64,000 bases of DNA from Dioctria linearis (lineage: Eukaryota > Arthropoda > Insecta > Diptera > Asilidae): contig OZ005740.1 in the NCBI GenBank assembly GCA_963930735.1, positions 328,071,973-328,135,972 of the forward strand, in the 5' to 3' direction. This document shows positions 46,650 through 58,409 of this stretch, piece after piece (within the stretch, counting starts at the first letter, position 1; every line of letters begins with the position of its first letter). Position numbers and translations under genes: made by a program. The notes beneath the pieces are model-generated. The model searched no databases and was not told where the DNA came from. It was given only the letters and a program-made list of their open reading frames with translations.

Positions 46650-47245
46650 TTATACCCTAGCTAGATGAATTCATAGGGTACATATACTAAGTTTGTCATT
46701 CCATTTGTAACACCTAGAAATAATGATGGTAGAGCAAAATAGGTTAGGCACCCACCTATAATATTGAAAGTTATTTTAATTTGTGCATGTCCGTTCGTGC
46801 TCTTGTCCATCCGTTTGTCCATCTGTTCTCACAATAACTTGCATTCACTTAAAGTGCTGAAATTTTGTACACGAGCGTTTTCACAAATTAATAAATTTAA
46901 ATTCGAAAATGAGCAGCTCCTTCATAGGGTTGCCAGAAAACAATTACGTTTTTCACTGTATATTTGGGCAGTGCCTGAGAACGAGTTGACGCAGACAAAA
47001 CTTTGGAATTTCACTATACTATATTTATGTAATGCTTGAGCACATGTCGATGTGAAGAATTCAAATTTTATACACGGCGTTTTCATAAAAATTGCAAAGA
47101 TAAATTCAAAAATGGATCAAATCGGGCAACCTCTTCTCGGTGTTGCCATACAAAACTTTGATTTTTCACTTTATTTAACTATCAGTTTCATCTAGTATAT
47201 AATATTATTCGTTTTAGACCAATAATAACTTTTCCCTTGTTATTT
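46650..47245. repeat. Repeat A, near-complete copy
   Basis: It begins TTTATACCCTAGCTAGATGA and continues TTGTCATTCCATTTGTAACA, TTTAATTTGTGCATGTCCGT, AGGGTTGCCA, and ends TTTCATCTAGTATATAATAT with AGACCAATAA. The two ends are inverted (TATACCCTAGATGAA against TTCATCTAG.ATATAA). This copy defines the family at about 0.6 kb. Confidence 0.7.
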
Positions 47246-47249
47246 AAAA

Positions 47250-47815
47250 TTTAACCGTTTTACTAATTTTAGGTCTACACAACTTGTTAAACCTAAGTAT
47301 AAAAAACTGTTGAACAGCAGTAATATTCCTAACAGTAGGTAGGTAGATATACTTCAAATAAATTTTCCCAATTGTTTTTATTTTAGTACTATTATTGTAG
47401 GCTTCTAATCTTGTTTCATAATGTTCAATGCATTTTTGTTTAAGGTAGTCCATAATTACTGTGGGATTTTGTTAGGAATGGTTATCAGACGTTTCTAATA
47501 AAAAAGGCATTTGAACGAGACTAATAAAGTTGTTTTTTATTGAAATTATTATTTAATAAATTTAAGGTAACAAAAACTCTGACCCGAACTCGATTTTTAA
47601 AAATACGTGTCATTTGCTGCGACCTTTTCTTGAATGCGACCATCTGTTGACTCTACAAAGCATCTGTTTCTCTCCAAAAATATGCTAACGGTAGCGATGA
47701 TAACAAAAGGGTTGAGTTCATTCCACTTTACTTGGATTGATACCATACAGAATTGCATTGAATGTAAGGTCGAAATAATTTAGTTTGCTGTGATCTGGTT
47801 TATTTAGTTTGTTTA
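47250..47815. other. Unassigned; possible 3' flank of gypsy fragment
   Basis: No LTR pair could be recognised. Confidence 0.3.
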
Positions 47816-47819
47816 TATC

Positions 47820-48435
47820 TTACAACTCGGCCATACTGACAACATATTCGGACCCCGACGGTGACGTTTCACTATAATGAGTTACCCATGGATTCATTGA
47901 ATCCGCTGCAGAAGACGTTGAAATTGGTCCTTCATGGTCCCCAATTTTTTTAACGTCATATCGATCTTTTCCTTTTATTCTGACTACTTGATATGGTCCC
48001 AAAACTCGCCTACATTGGATTGGTGCGCAGGTTTTCTCTTTTTATTAAAGCTTCTCTGGTTTTCCAGCTGAAGTTGATGAATCTGTTGCAACTGAGACTT
48101 GTCCTATTTTGAGCTCGTTACAGTATCCTTCAAAAAGTTTTGCTGTAAATGCCGCTCCTTTATCAGTAACAAATCGATAGGGATCTCCAAACATCTGACT
48201 TTGAAACTCCAACTTTGTAAGTACTTTGTAAATAAAACTTTGTAAAAGCATCCACAACATTGAATAGGTAACTATAGCTTTTAGCAGTAGACGACAATGG
48301 CCCGAGATGATCTAATTTATATGCGTGCAACGGAAAATCTGGTTTTTGAATAGGATTGAGCAATCCTACTTGCCTGCCTATTTTCTTTGCAGATAAAATG
48401 CAGCTTACAATAAAATAATCTTTTCTTAGCAGCAA
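47820..48435 (-). pseudogene. Gypsy integrase, frameshifted
   Basis: The core begins YKLDHLGPLSSTAKSYSYLF with VVDAFTKF (first catalytic aspartate in LDHLGP), continues in another frame with YRFVTDKGAAFTAKLFEGYC (second aspartate) and a degraded STSAGKPEKL in place of the TPxANGQVER block. A C-terminal piece (48002-47820) reads GPYQVVRIKGKDRYDV. The histidine pair of the zinc domain has been lost upstream. Frameshifts near 48200 and 48030 disable it. Confidence 0.8.
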
Positions 48436-49164
48436 TCAATTCTGTCTTCTTTGTGTTGATGAGACCTTTGGAATGGGTGTGCATTTATATTTGTATAAGA
48501 TATTGTTTCGTAGTAAATAGTCCTCGTAACTCGAATCTCTTTCCAAAATTTTACAAATTAGCTTGCACTCGTCGTCGTCTCTTTGCACGTTACGAACTAT
48601 TTCCAGCATCCAAGATTCAATAGTCATAACAGTAGGTCCTCTGCTTAGCACATTTACATGTTTCATTAAATTTGCCTTTCTATGTTTCACTGGACATTGA
48701 AATACTCCAATAATTAGCACCCGCCTAGCAACTCTAGGGCAAAATTCCTTTTTGCTCATAGTCATCTCAAAAGTCTGGCAATCAATGAAGATGGAAAACC
48801 GACTTCCCAAAAGGTAATGTTTTAAGCGTTTAAGAGCTCGAACGACAGCTAGCCCCTCCAACTCATAAGTGGTGTATTTCTGCTCTGTTTTGTCTGTTTG
48901 GAAACAATAGAAAAATTCGGGATGAAATGAACAATCTTCTGGACGCTTTTGCATTAACACCGCTCCTCCGTCGAACTTGCATGAATCAGTGTGTAACTCA
49001 GTCTCCAAATTTGGGTTGTACAGTTTGAGGACCCTCCTTTGTTTTTCGCTTTTGGTATCCCTCCAATTTTGTGTTATTTTTTTTAATTTTCCATTTTCTT
49101 TTGCATATTTTGTTTGGAAAATTAAATTTAAAATCCTTCCTTTCCACTTATACCCACATATCAA
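48436..49164 (-). pseudogene. Gypsy RNase H domain
   Basis: This 242-codon frame contains LETELHTDSCKFDGGAVLMQ (first acidic residue), KYTTYELEGLAVVRALKRLK (glutamate), HYLLGSRFSIFIDCQTFEMT (aspartate) and RKANLMKHVNVLSRGP (end of RNase H). These are the expected blocks in order. It continues into the integrase zinc region, which is incomplete. The first 40 residues, before KLYNPNLE, are not conserved and the ATG is not a true start. Confidence 0.85.
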
Positions 49165-49169
49165 AATTA

Positions 49170-50095
49170 TTTTATGATTTTATTTTACTTTTGTGTGCTG
49201 CCTTGTGATGTAGTAGCTTTAGATACGAGTTGCTGTTGCAGTTAAACACCCAGCTTATTACAAATACTTTTTTCCTTATGTGTTTAGAGTTGGGGTGTAT
49301 GGCTAGGTCTGGTGGCTAAATCAGGATCGGTATAACGTTGGACCATACTCTCGATAAATTTTCAATGCTTTTTTTGTTGATAATCACTTAAATGTTGAAA
49401 TGGCAGGATATTCACTCGGAATCCTGTGTCTAATTTTAATTTTATCGTTTTGCCACGGATTTTAATTATTGCGAATCATGAATCGTTTACAATTAAGTTC
49501 TTTTCAATTAAAACAATACAAAATGTGTTATCAGCATTGTATTTCTCATTGGTTATTGCATGCAACGATTTTTATTACATATCACGACTGCGGCATGATG
49601 ATTATTTCCATAACATTGGCACATTTTTTGCCATACGCAGGGTATCATTTCCCTCAAAGTTTGCAATTAATATTGCTCACTCCGTTCGTTACAGTATGTT
49701 TTGCTTTTGTTTTATTTTCATAGAAGTATTAAAATATGCACTCTTTTGTTGCTAAGGGTTAGAAAAAGTTTTAGATGTTTGTGCCCTTTTTTATGTGAAA
49801 ACTTCTTTTTGGTGCGCAGTGAATCAAAAACTCGGGGAGTCGAGTTTTTTGTCAATAAAAATGAAATTGTTTCAAAATTGGAAGAGAATATGTTTGGGTT
49901 TTTGAATTCTCGAATGACAGTGACAGATCATATGCACCGAGTATAGAGAAAAATAACTAAATTGCTTAAAGTAAAGTTGACTTTCTTTGTGGAATTATTA
50001 AAATTGTGAAAAAGTACCAAATACTCTGTATGTAAAATCTTCATTTTGGTCGTCCTGCCTTAAGCACACACTCACTTTTCAGCCATTCCACACGA
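49170..50095. other. Unassigned DNA
   Basis: Overlapping frames at 49426-49755 and 49469-49723 are hydrophobic but unrecognised. Confidence 0.3.
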
Positions 50096-50106
50096 AACCA
50101 ATTACC

Positions 50107-50215
50107 TTGGATGAAACTGTCACAATTTGTAGGGAATACCAAAATAGTTCACCCGATTTTTTTCTGTTTTTCCGCTACCACGGCCGCGCCTGCACTGAGG
50201 GGGAACGTATTGTTT
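50107..50215 (+). repeat. Repeat E, copy 1
   Basis: GGGAATACCAAAATAGTTCA, then CCCGATTTTTTTCTG and CCGCTACCA, is the inverse of 53161-53245. Translation gives the shared peptide EYQNSSP, but the frames diverge afterwards. Confidence 0.6.
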
Positions 50216-50894
50216 ATTTTTCTACCCCTTTTTTTATATATTTTCTTTTTATAATAGCACACAAATTAGGGATTCAAATGCCTATAATAAAATGTTGGAA
50301 ATGGTTCAAGAAAGTCCCGAGAGGTGGCATCACTTAGGAACAATATGGGTTCAGTAATTCAAAAATAAAAGTTTTTGGCGCCAAATGAACCGAAAAGTGA
50401 GGCAACTAGTTTTTATTTATATACTCGCTGACACCGTTCCAAAAAGTACCTACATGATGGGGTACGGTAGAAAGCAAAAAACGAAATTTTTTTTATGGGC
50501 TGATTTGCCAATTTTCATGGTTGCTGTCGCGCCATCAAATTGGCGCAAAGTTTGAATGAAAGCACCAAATTCATTTGGATAAAATACCACAGACAAAGGA
50601 GATATGTAGATTGTTAACTCTATAACTGACATGTGCGTGAATTTCAAACACTGCTAATAGATGGGAGAAAGTAGGCATACAAAACTTTAATGAAATCTGA
50701 TCTTCCTGAGATTTCGTACAGATAATCGCCTTATGAGCATGCATGAAAAAAATAAATAATGGATGAATTGGCAATGCGTTTAAGTAAGTTTCGAAGGGAA
50801 ATTTTCAGATAGAAATGTTGGCCGTCAAAAATTAATTTTCGCAACAAATTTGTGAGGGGAGGGTAAGTATGTTCAAACAAGTAAAAAAGCTAGA

Positions 50895-51551
50895 ATTGGG
50901 CTAAGACCAATTCTAATGACCCCCTAGCTAGATGAATGCCCGTATGATATTTGGTATGGTCACCTATCTATGTAGGTTTGATTTTTGAAGTGATTTTTCG
51001 AATATATTTCTAGAACGGTACGTCGGACAGAAAAAATGATTATAACCAATTTTATGGGATTTCGTATTCTGAAGAAGTGTTTAGTACAAAAAAAAAATGT
51101 CTAGGACTCATCGTTTTCACAGTATCCGTAAAAAATCCAAATTTTTATATGGAAACACCAAGAAAGGGTTGACCAATTTATTCCATTTTTTAAATTTTAT
51201 TTGATTTTACTACGAAGACACCAGCTTTCAATGTCGACGCGTTTCACGCAGTGTCCAAATATTTAGTGGGAAATATGTCAACCCCACGAAGGTGTTCCCG
51301 ATTTTTCTCATTTTCGAACTTAATTTTACATTTTTCTGAAGTCCGTGTACAAGATTTCAGCTCTCTAAGTATACACGTTCCCGAGTTATCGTGCGTACTG
51401 ACAGACGAATGGACTGACGGACGGATGGACAGACAGACGTGCAAAAATCAAAATAACTTTTAATATTATGCGTTTGTGTTCAATCAATTTAGCTCTACTA
51501 TCATTAATTCTGTGCGTTACAAACGGAATGACAAGTTTGGTATACCTTTTA
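50895..51551. repeat. Repeat A copy, split by the AACTAAT element
   Basis: It opens with GGGCTAAGACCAATTCTAAT and CCCCTAGCTAGATGAATGCC. The GACAGACG-type microsatellite is at about 51400-51440. The copy continues to GACAAGTTTGGTATACCTTT (51550) and is resumed at 52723 by TAGATTTCATCCAGGGTATA. Confidence 0.75.
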
Positions 51552-52722
51552 CATTGAAAAAAAAGATTAGTTGCATTATGCCAGTGAATTTGTTTCATCA
51601 ACAAATAATATCAGTTGATTTTCGGCTTGCGAATCATATTCGTTAAGAAAACTTATAGGCACTAGTTGATTTAGCTAATCTTGTTTAGTCATAACATTTG
51701 TGAATTCAACTAATTATTTAGTTACTTTTGATAATCATTCGAAATTTCGTATCCGAGCATGTTTTGTTTTATCAACTAATCATTTTGTTGAATTAACTAA
51801 TTTTTATATAATACATTTCGAAAAATAAAAATATCAGCTAAAACAGTCGTTGTTTAATCCAGCCTTTAGAACAATCGACTAATTAATATTGCTTTTCAAC
51901 AAATTCAATTCTCCAAATTAACTAATTGATTGGTTGATTTTGCATACCGCATTATTTAAAATAACTGAAACATTAGTTTGCAGACATTTGTAATCAACTA
52001 ATCGAATTTGTTAAAATATGTAATAAAATTGGAAAGTTCAACTAATTTTTTAGTTCTAGAAACGTACAGTAAAAATGGTTATGATTCATTTTGCAGGTCA
52101 TTTCTCAGTCCAAGAACAAATTGGCCCTAAAATTTTTCCCAGAACACTTAAAATATTGTAAATTTTGTATTACAACATCACGGATTTCAAGATTTCTTCC
52201 ATTTATGAAATTATATTTATTATTTTTGTTCGAAAATGCCATAGACGGACAAAAAAACAGAAAAATAAATATTAATGATGCAGTGATTTAAAATTTAAAG
52301 TTATGCGAAAATTATATTATTCATATCAACTAATGTAATTCGTTAATTAAGAAAATTGTGAGGTTATATGACATTAAAAAAATTTATCAATTTATTTGTT
52401 GAATAAACAAAGAGTTTCGTTGTTTCTGCGAAAAAATTAATAATTTTATATGTTGATTTTACTAATATGTCTTCTGAAATATCATTAGTTAATTTATCAT
52501 CAAATATTTGTTATCTGATCTAAGTGAATTGGAAACTACAACTAAAGTATTATCCAAAACAATTAAGGGCAAATCAACTAATTCCAATTAAAAATTGCAA
52601 CTAATTAACACTTACAATTTTATTAATCACTTAATTGTTTTTCCAAATCAATTTACAGGAATTACTAATGTATAATCACCTAATCGTGATTTGTCGTTAT
52701 AACTAATCAGTTTTTTTCAGTG
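51552..52722. mobile_element. AACTAAT element: 1.17 kb MITE with TA target site
   Basis: The left end CATTGAAAAAAAAGATTAGT and the complement of the right end CACTGAAAAAAACTGATTAG are inverted, and TA borders both sides. Removing the element and one TA restores repeat A (CTTTTAGATTTCATCCAGG). The hexamer ACTAAT or its complement ATTAGT occurs about 16 times by eye, mostly in the outer thirds, with a gap at about 52080-52320. No transposase is encoded. Confidence 0.75.
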
Positions 52723-52750
52723 TAGATTTCATCCAGGGTATAAAACTCAA
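52723..52750. repeat. Repeat A, end resumed
   Basis: TAGATTTCATCCAGGGTATA completes the copy interrupted at 51552. Confidence 0.7.
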
Positions 52751-53160
52751 AAAAAATCACAAAAAAATTAGCAAAAGGAATTTTGTAAATCGGAAAATAT
52801 TTAGCCAAAGTTTTGGGTGGGGGTGGTTTGCTGTATTTACTTTGGGTATACGGTGACTTTAAAAATTTATAGCTCAAAAACCAAGCCGAAGGTCATCGCG
52901 ATTTTTTGTATGTACATGGATAGATAAAATTTACAGCTTAAAAACAAGTGCTAGAAGTCCTCAATCGGGAATAATATACTATTTAAAAAAAAAACTATTA
53001 ATAACAATTTTTTTTCTCCTTTGTTGCTGTTATATTATTTTATGAAAAATATAAAGCATTAGGCTCCATTTGGCATTTTAATCTGAAAAATCGGTTGCTC
53101 CATTCTCGAGATATGATTTTTTGAAAATGAGTTTCATCGTTAAATCTCGTTAACCCCTCT

Positions 53161-53245
53161 AGCGGAGGGGATGGGGGTAGGTGGTTTGGTAGCGGGAAAC
53201 AAAATAATACGGGTGAGCTATTTTGGTATTCCCTAAAAACTGTCA
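53161..53245 (-). repeat. Repeat E, copy 2
   Basis: This is the inverse of 50107-50215: TAGCGGGAAACAAAATAATA, CGGGTGAGCTATTTTGGTAT, TCCC. Confidence 0.6.
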
Positions 53246-53533
53246 AAAATTCAACCAAATCGGAGATAGTCGGGTTCAAAACAAGCCCTTTTTGATCGTT
53301 TTCGTATATGGAATGGCTAATTTTGTTACTGTTGATAGTCTTGTCTTCTGGTTCGGCGATCTATCTCTACTCCCGATCAGTCGTCATCTGTCGTAATATA
53401 ATGTCTTTTTAGGTCCAATCTTACCAACAAAGAAATCAAAAATTGTAGCTCGAAGTGAAAATTAATTATCAGGGAAAACCCAAAGCACACACAATAAAAA
53501 AACATTCTCCTATTATTTTTATAAAAGTTGATA

Positions 53534-54442
53534 CAGGGTGTTTCCCCTTATGAGGTCCATAGAGCGGGAGGTGATAGTACTCACCTAGACGAACCAAAAA
53601 TTGTATGGCAGGGGGGGGGGCAATATCAACCGTTTAGGAGTTACAGGGTGATTCATAAAAAAAGCTAGGTTTTCACAAATAGCACTGTATATTAAAGGTC
53701 TAAACTTGAAATTTCGGATTTTCTTTCCTTTTTTTTACTTTGACCTCTATTATTTTTGGAAAATGGTCGTTAACATAACTTTTTTTTATAAAAACTGTAA
53801 ACTGTAGACTCTCCTCTTTAATATGACCTATTACACCCAATGTGCTATCTGAAGCCCTTTAAGAGTTATTAGCTCTAAACCTATTCTCAAACCTATTTTC
53901 AAACCAATTCTCAACGATAATTTGTTCCCTTAGCACGTCATTTTAAAAAATATCGTCTTTTTTCGGTGTGACCTGAATAGGTTATGAGTTAATAACTGTT
54001 TAACGGCTACAGTTAACACATAGGTTGTAATAGGTCAACTTAAAGAGGAGAGTCTACAGCTTACAGTTTTTATAAAAAAAAGTTATGTTAACGACCATTT
54101 TGCAAAAATAATAGAGGTCAAAGTAAAAAAAAAGGAAAGAAAATCCGAAATTTTTAGTTTAGACCTTCATAACTTCTTAGGGGAGAGGGGTAAGGGGCTG
54201 GTTGAGCTGTCGTTGGAAAGGCCATGAAGTTCTGCATACAGTGAGCCCTTAACTGTGACCATACGCCCTGTAGTTTTTAATATACAGGGTGTTTTGTGAA
54301 AACCTAGCTTTTTTTATGAATCACCCTGTAACTCCTAAACGGTTGATATTGCCCCCCCCCCCCCCTGCCGTATAATTTTTGGTTCGTCTAGGTGAGTACT
54401 ATCACCTCCCGCTCTATGTACCTCCTAAGGGGAAACACCCTG
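53534..54442. mobile_element. Palindromic G-tract element, copy 2 (909 bp, young)
   Basis: The first 80 bp (CAGGGTGTTTCCCCTTATGA...) and the complement of the last 80 bp differ at only a few positions, and TA borders both ends (53532-53533, 54443-54444). Both arms carry GAACCAAAAATT(G/A)TA(T/C)GGC followed by a G-run (53610-53619; C-run at 54353-54365), then AACGGTT/AACCGTT and TTACAGGGTGATTCAT. The arms extend over about 350 bp each. No coding capacity. High arm identity suggests recent activity or ongoing conversion. Confidence 0.85.
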
Positions 54443-54444
54443 TA

Positions 54445-55330
54445 TACGTTCAGTAAATAAGTAAGATGGAGAATGCTAATAGATTCTTTGGAGTGCCTTA
54501 ATCATAATCTTATATATAAATTGCAAAAATCGGGTAACTCCTTGCTAGTTGATTTTCACTAATCACATATTTTGATGATACTGTCTGAGTTAGTTTTGAG
54601 CTAGAAATCTGAGGTTATGTACACCGGCGTCGTAACATGGGACCTGTATATAAAGTTAATTGAACCCATCTTAACTCTCCGACGAATAATAATGGATAGA
54701 TGTATGATAAACCACCTTATCAATCTAATTTACATATTTTCAATGTAGCCAAGATTGGTCTTAGACCAATATTACAACTTCCTAGTTGTAATTATTGAAA
54801 AAGTTCTTATTTTCTACATCAAATTTTATAGATAGAGGTCACCTTCCAATTAACCCATTTGTAATTGCTTCAACTAGAAATAAAGGTTTTGACCATTTTC
54901 ATCTGACTATATAATATCTTTAATATCCATGTCAAATTTAAAATTGGATAAGGCCGTCATGCTTCTAAGCTAAACAATTTTTGTTTAGTAATTTCTTGCA
55001 TTATTATTAATTTTTTTTTTTTTATTATTAAAATTTTTTCAAAACTCAGTACACATATTTCACAATTTGAATATAGCTAACCAATTTTCTAAAAGTTGAT
55101 CTAATCTGGATCTGCGCTCTGCACGCCAAAATGTCTAATGACCGCGGATATCATTTATGTGAATCTTGTCAAAAATTGGTTTTGTCATTTCATAAATACA
55201 GCAATAATCTCAAAGAGTATGCAATTTGTGTTTAAACAATTATAGAAGTTAAAATAAATCTCACTTAAAAAATGTTAATAAAAACACACAAAAAAATTGA
55301 GCGGTAATCATCGCTTTACGATCGTTACAG
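54445..55330. other. Upstream region of the DUF1091 gene
   Basis: A diverged repeat A end (AAGATTGGTCTTAGACCAAT near 54751) is visible. No other gene is present. Confidence 0.4.
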
Positions 55331-55335
55331 CTGTT

Positions 55336-55370
55336 TATAAATTTGCACAAATCATGAGAATAGCTCAGTT
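55336..55370 (+). promoter_or_regulatory. Core promoter: TATA box plus initiator
   Basis: TATAAA at 55336-55341 and the arthropod initiator TCAGTT at 55365-55370. With the A of the initiator (55367) as +1, the TATA box starts at -31, the canonical spacing. Transcription from 55367 gives a 19 nt leader and skips the out-of-frame ATG at 55354. Confidence 0.6.
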
Positions 55371-55385
55371 TCATTTCTTTTCGCG

Positions 55386-56165
55386 ATGGGTCAAATGGGA
55401 TGGTTTATAGTGTTTAGTGTTTTCAACATACTTTTTCTAGCAATCGAACGAACTGAGTGTGCAGCAACACTGGTAATTTATATTTTGGCCAATTTGATGT
55501 TTTATATAGATTTTACTTTTTATCTAGAATACTTTCAATACTATAAAAATAACTAAAGTGCTGTGCAATTTTAATCCAGAGTGGATTCGGAATGGTACAT
55601 GCACGCTGAAAGCTAGTAACCGAAACAGACAAGAAGTCGGTCTTGAAGCAGAATTAATCAAACCTTTAAACAATTTTTGGGTATGTAATAAAAATAAAAG
55701 AATGTTGGATTCAATTATTTTTGTTATTTTTTTATTTTCAGGTTCATGCTGAAACTTTCAAGTTATACAACGGTTATAGGCGTTTTGTGTTAACATACGA
55801 TATAAATTTGTGTGACTTTTTTCGAAAGAGTCAACGAACAATAATTTTGAATAGTGCGATGGAAGTAATAACGACATTTTCCAACATAAATCACTCATGT
55901 CCATATTTGGTAAAACAAAACAAACAATTAGTATAAATAACAATGGGAAAACAATTTCTTTTAATTAATATTATTGCAGGGTCAAATTAGCTTTAATCGT
56001 GGTCACGTTGTTCGGGACATGTTGCATATTGTGATCCCATCTGGTAGATATAGAGCTGATATGAAAATAACTGATGGCGTTTCACCAGAACCAGTGGGAT
56101 TTTTCCAAGGTTTCATCGATGTTAATGAAATGTCGAATAAAAGTATTACAAAAAGTACTGAATAA
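55386..56165 (+). CDS. DUF1091 family secreted protein, four exons, 197 aa
   Basis: Exons are 55386-55472, 55528-55680, 55742-55909 and 55980-56165, all in phase 0. Introns of 55, 61 and 70 nt have GT...AG ends (GTATGT and TTTTCAG around exon 3, for example). The N-terminus is a signal peptide (hydrophobic residues 6-20, likely cleavage near 25-27). The family pattern is clear: KVLCNFNPEW with TCTLKASNRNR (Cys42, Cys54), NGYRRFVLTYDINLCDFF (Cys104), FSNINHSCPY (Cys133), and a C-terminal strand HIVIPSGRYRADMKI. DUF1091 proteins are insect proteins of about 180 residues related to the MD-2-like lipid-recognition fold; individual functions are mostly unknown. All exons are open, with no stops or frameshifts. 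Upstream ATG 55354 is out of frame and stops early, so 55386 is chosen. No paralogue lies in the window, although the family is often clustered. Confidence 0.9.
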
Positions 56166-56169
56166 TAAA
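56164..56169 (+). terminator. Polyadenylation signal of the DUF1091 gene
   Basis: AATAAA overlaps the stop codon TAA (56163-56165). A very short 3' untranslated region would follow. Confidence 0.45.
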
Positions 56170-58335
56170 TATTATGAAGCAAAACTTTACTTGAGATTTA
56201 TTTATTTATTATTATTATTATTAAAATGGAGGATACAAACTGACTTCAGTCTAGTTGCTGCGACCCAGCGCTGCGCTCCTTTTCTCCCACTGAATGAATT
56301 TGTGTGAATTGAAAGAATGATGTCATAATTTACTTCTGTGCATATAACAAAAAAAAAACGATTTTGTTTGAAATTTCTTCCATTTGATAAGAGCAAGTCG
56401 TACAAAAGAAAACAAAATCTGAGTGTCAAAAGTGCGGTTGGCTTAAAAGACTGGGCGCCAGGTCCCGTGAGGGAAGGTTCATCGATGAGTATGTGCGATA
56501 TATGAGTAATCACCCGTTAAATGATATTATTAAAAAACACAAGTCCATTTCCATACAGTTACATGTAATAGGTATAGTCACAGCACTTCGCACCTTACAG
56601 AAACTATTCAATCAGAACATTATATTATAATATCGCTGTCGCTATACCTCAATCTTCCACAACTTCCTTTTAAAGATGCCTGGTAAGGCGCGTCGGCGGG
56701 CGTGGGAGGAAAATAAGTACTGCGAAGCAACTCATGAATGAATAATTACACAAATTTTTAGATTCCACACCACATGTGAAATAAATAATCACTGCTAGAG
56801 TATAGAGCATTCCGTGATAAATATATAGTTAGGTCAGTTATAATCACCACCTTAGCATAAACTATGCAGAAGGAAAAGGAAAAAAGAAACGACTGTAATG
56901 AAATTGAACCAATGACCTATGCATCTTAACCCAATCGCATATCCTTTACACCAACTTCATCAATAATCTGATCAACACTACCACGGCATAAGAGAGAGTA
57001 AATGAGGTACACACCATGTTCAAAATTCACTCCATCTCTGACTTTAATTCTCATCAATAAACGATTTATAATGTCCTATCATTAGTACCTCCATATATAA
57101 CAAGAAAAAAAAACATCATTGTAGATACCTCAATAAAAACACTCAGTTTCTTTTATTAAACAATTAAAAATGGTCCTCACCGGTGATTCCAAATGCGCAT
57201 TTGCAATCCCGGTGCTATGCTGCTTAGGAAATTAACGAATTTATTCATTCTTATGCTAAAAAATTTTAATGGAAATCATCTCGTTTTTTGTTTTTTTTAT
57301 TTGTTTGTTTGTTTTCATGATGAGTTAGGTGGCTGTGCTTTGACGCCAGGTTAGAACAAAAAAAAACATCCTTTCCCCTTGGTTATGATGGAGGTTCAGA
57401 GTTTGCTGGGATAACGAAGGGTGTTGCTTGATCTCAGCGGCTACTTGGCCTCTCCTTAAAATACCTTTGGTGAAGGCTATCAGCTCCTTTGCTCCTTTAC
57501 CGCAACATTGATCTGGCTCGTCTGAGGTACGCTTTTGAGAAAACTATGCATCACCCGTCGGACACCCTTGCTTATTAATAATACTATTCCTTCCTTTCAC
57601 TACTACCGAGAACCTTCGGTGAGTTTGGTTAACCAACACTTTTTCTAAATGGCGTTTTCAAATAACCTACACTCTTTCTTTAAACTGGAATTTCTATTCG
57701 TTTTTCGTCTTTAGTTTAATAAAACTTTCTCTTTCTTTGCCTGTGCTTGTCTTGCTTCGGCTTGTGCTGGTCTGTACACCTCCGGAGTTCACTATCAAAA
57801 AGAAAGTAACTTTAAGAGAATCGGACGCCTTCGCCTTCTTACGTAACTATGTGTCTAATGGGTGCCTAATCTCTATATAGGATCTAGTTGCCAATCGCTT
57901 GTAATTAAGTGGTATACTAATTTGTCCCTAGCGGCTATTAGATGGCTTTGCATTTTCGACCAGTTTGGTTTTTTTACAGGTGTAATTACTTTCTTGTTTT
58001 TTTTTCTTGTTTTTTTCCTTTTTGCATATATTTTGTCCAAAGTTTCGGACTGCTGAATGAGCAATAACAACGCGCAGGAATGCCAGTAATTTTCACTCGA
58101 CGCAGACAGAGACCTCCGACGAAGGTTAATCATTTAAACAAAGGAAAAATTCCATTTCGCATTTAACGTTCTCAAAAACATTTTTTCCCTGGGATAAAAA
58201 TTACCTACAGTATCAGTAGCTCACAAGTAAGGACTTATAAAACATTCACCTATACCACTTTAACCTATTTTCATGTAGAACTGAACTGTAAGAAAGGTGG
58301 TCTGCTATCCAGGATAATGCCTAGGTATTGGACCT
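56170..58335. other. Unassigned DNA; possible retroelement remnant
   Basis: The part 57330-58135 is less AT-rich than the rest of the window and resembles LTR or untranslated sequence, but no paired copy or coding domain is present. A lysine/arginine-rich minus-strand frame (57873-58133) is unrecognised. Confidence 0.3.
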
Positions 58336-58339
58336 CCAT

Positions 58340-58400
58340 GATTACACTTCCTTTGGAAAATGAACTATTTTCAGACGTAAGTTACAGGGAAGGGGAGTGA
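58340..58400 (+). repeat. 61 bp dispersed repeat, copy 1
   Basis: It matches 61574-61634 at 57 of 61 positions: GATTACACTTCCTTTG, then ACTATTTTCAGACGTAAGTT and AAGGGGAGTGA. Same orientation. Confidence 0.75.
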
Positions 58401-58409
58401 TACTATAAG

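Larger units (their letters stand above)
47820..49164 (-). mobile_element. Second Ty3/gypsy fragment: RNase H and integrase only
   Basis: It is a minus-strand pol remnant lacking gag, protease and reverse transcriptase, and is unrelated in detail to the 25-28 kb gypsy element. No LTRs are recognisable, so the insertion boundaries are approximate. Confidence 0.8.

Noticed and set aside
55354..55382. Upstream ATG as start of the DUF1091 protein
   Set aside because: It is out of frame with the exons, meets a stop after 18 codons and lies upstream of the predicted start site at 55367.
57862..58133. Lysine-rich minus-strand frame or plus-strand hydrophobic frame as a gene
   Set aside because: Composition-driven by poly-T/poly-A runs; no domain or splice support.
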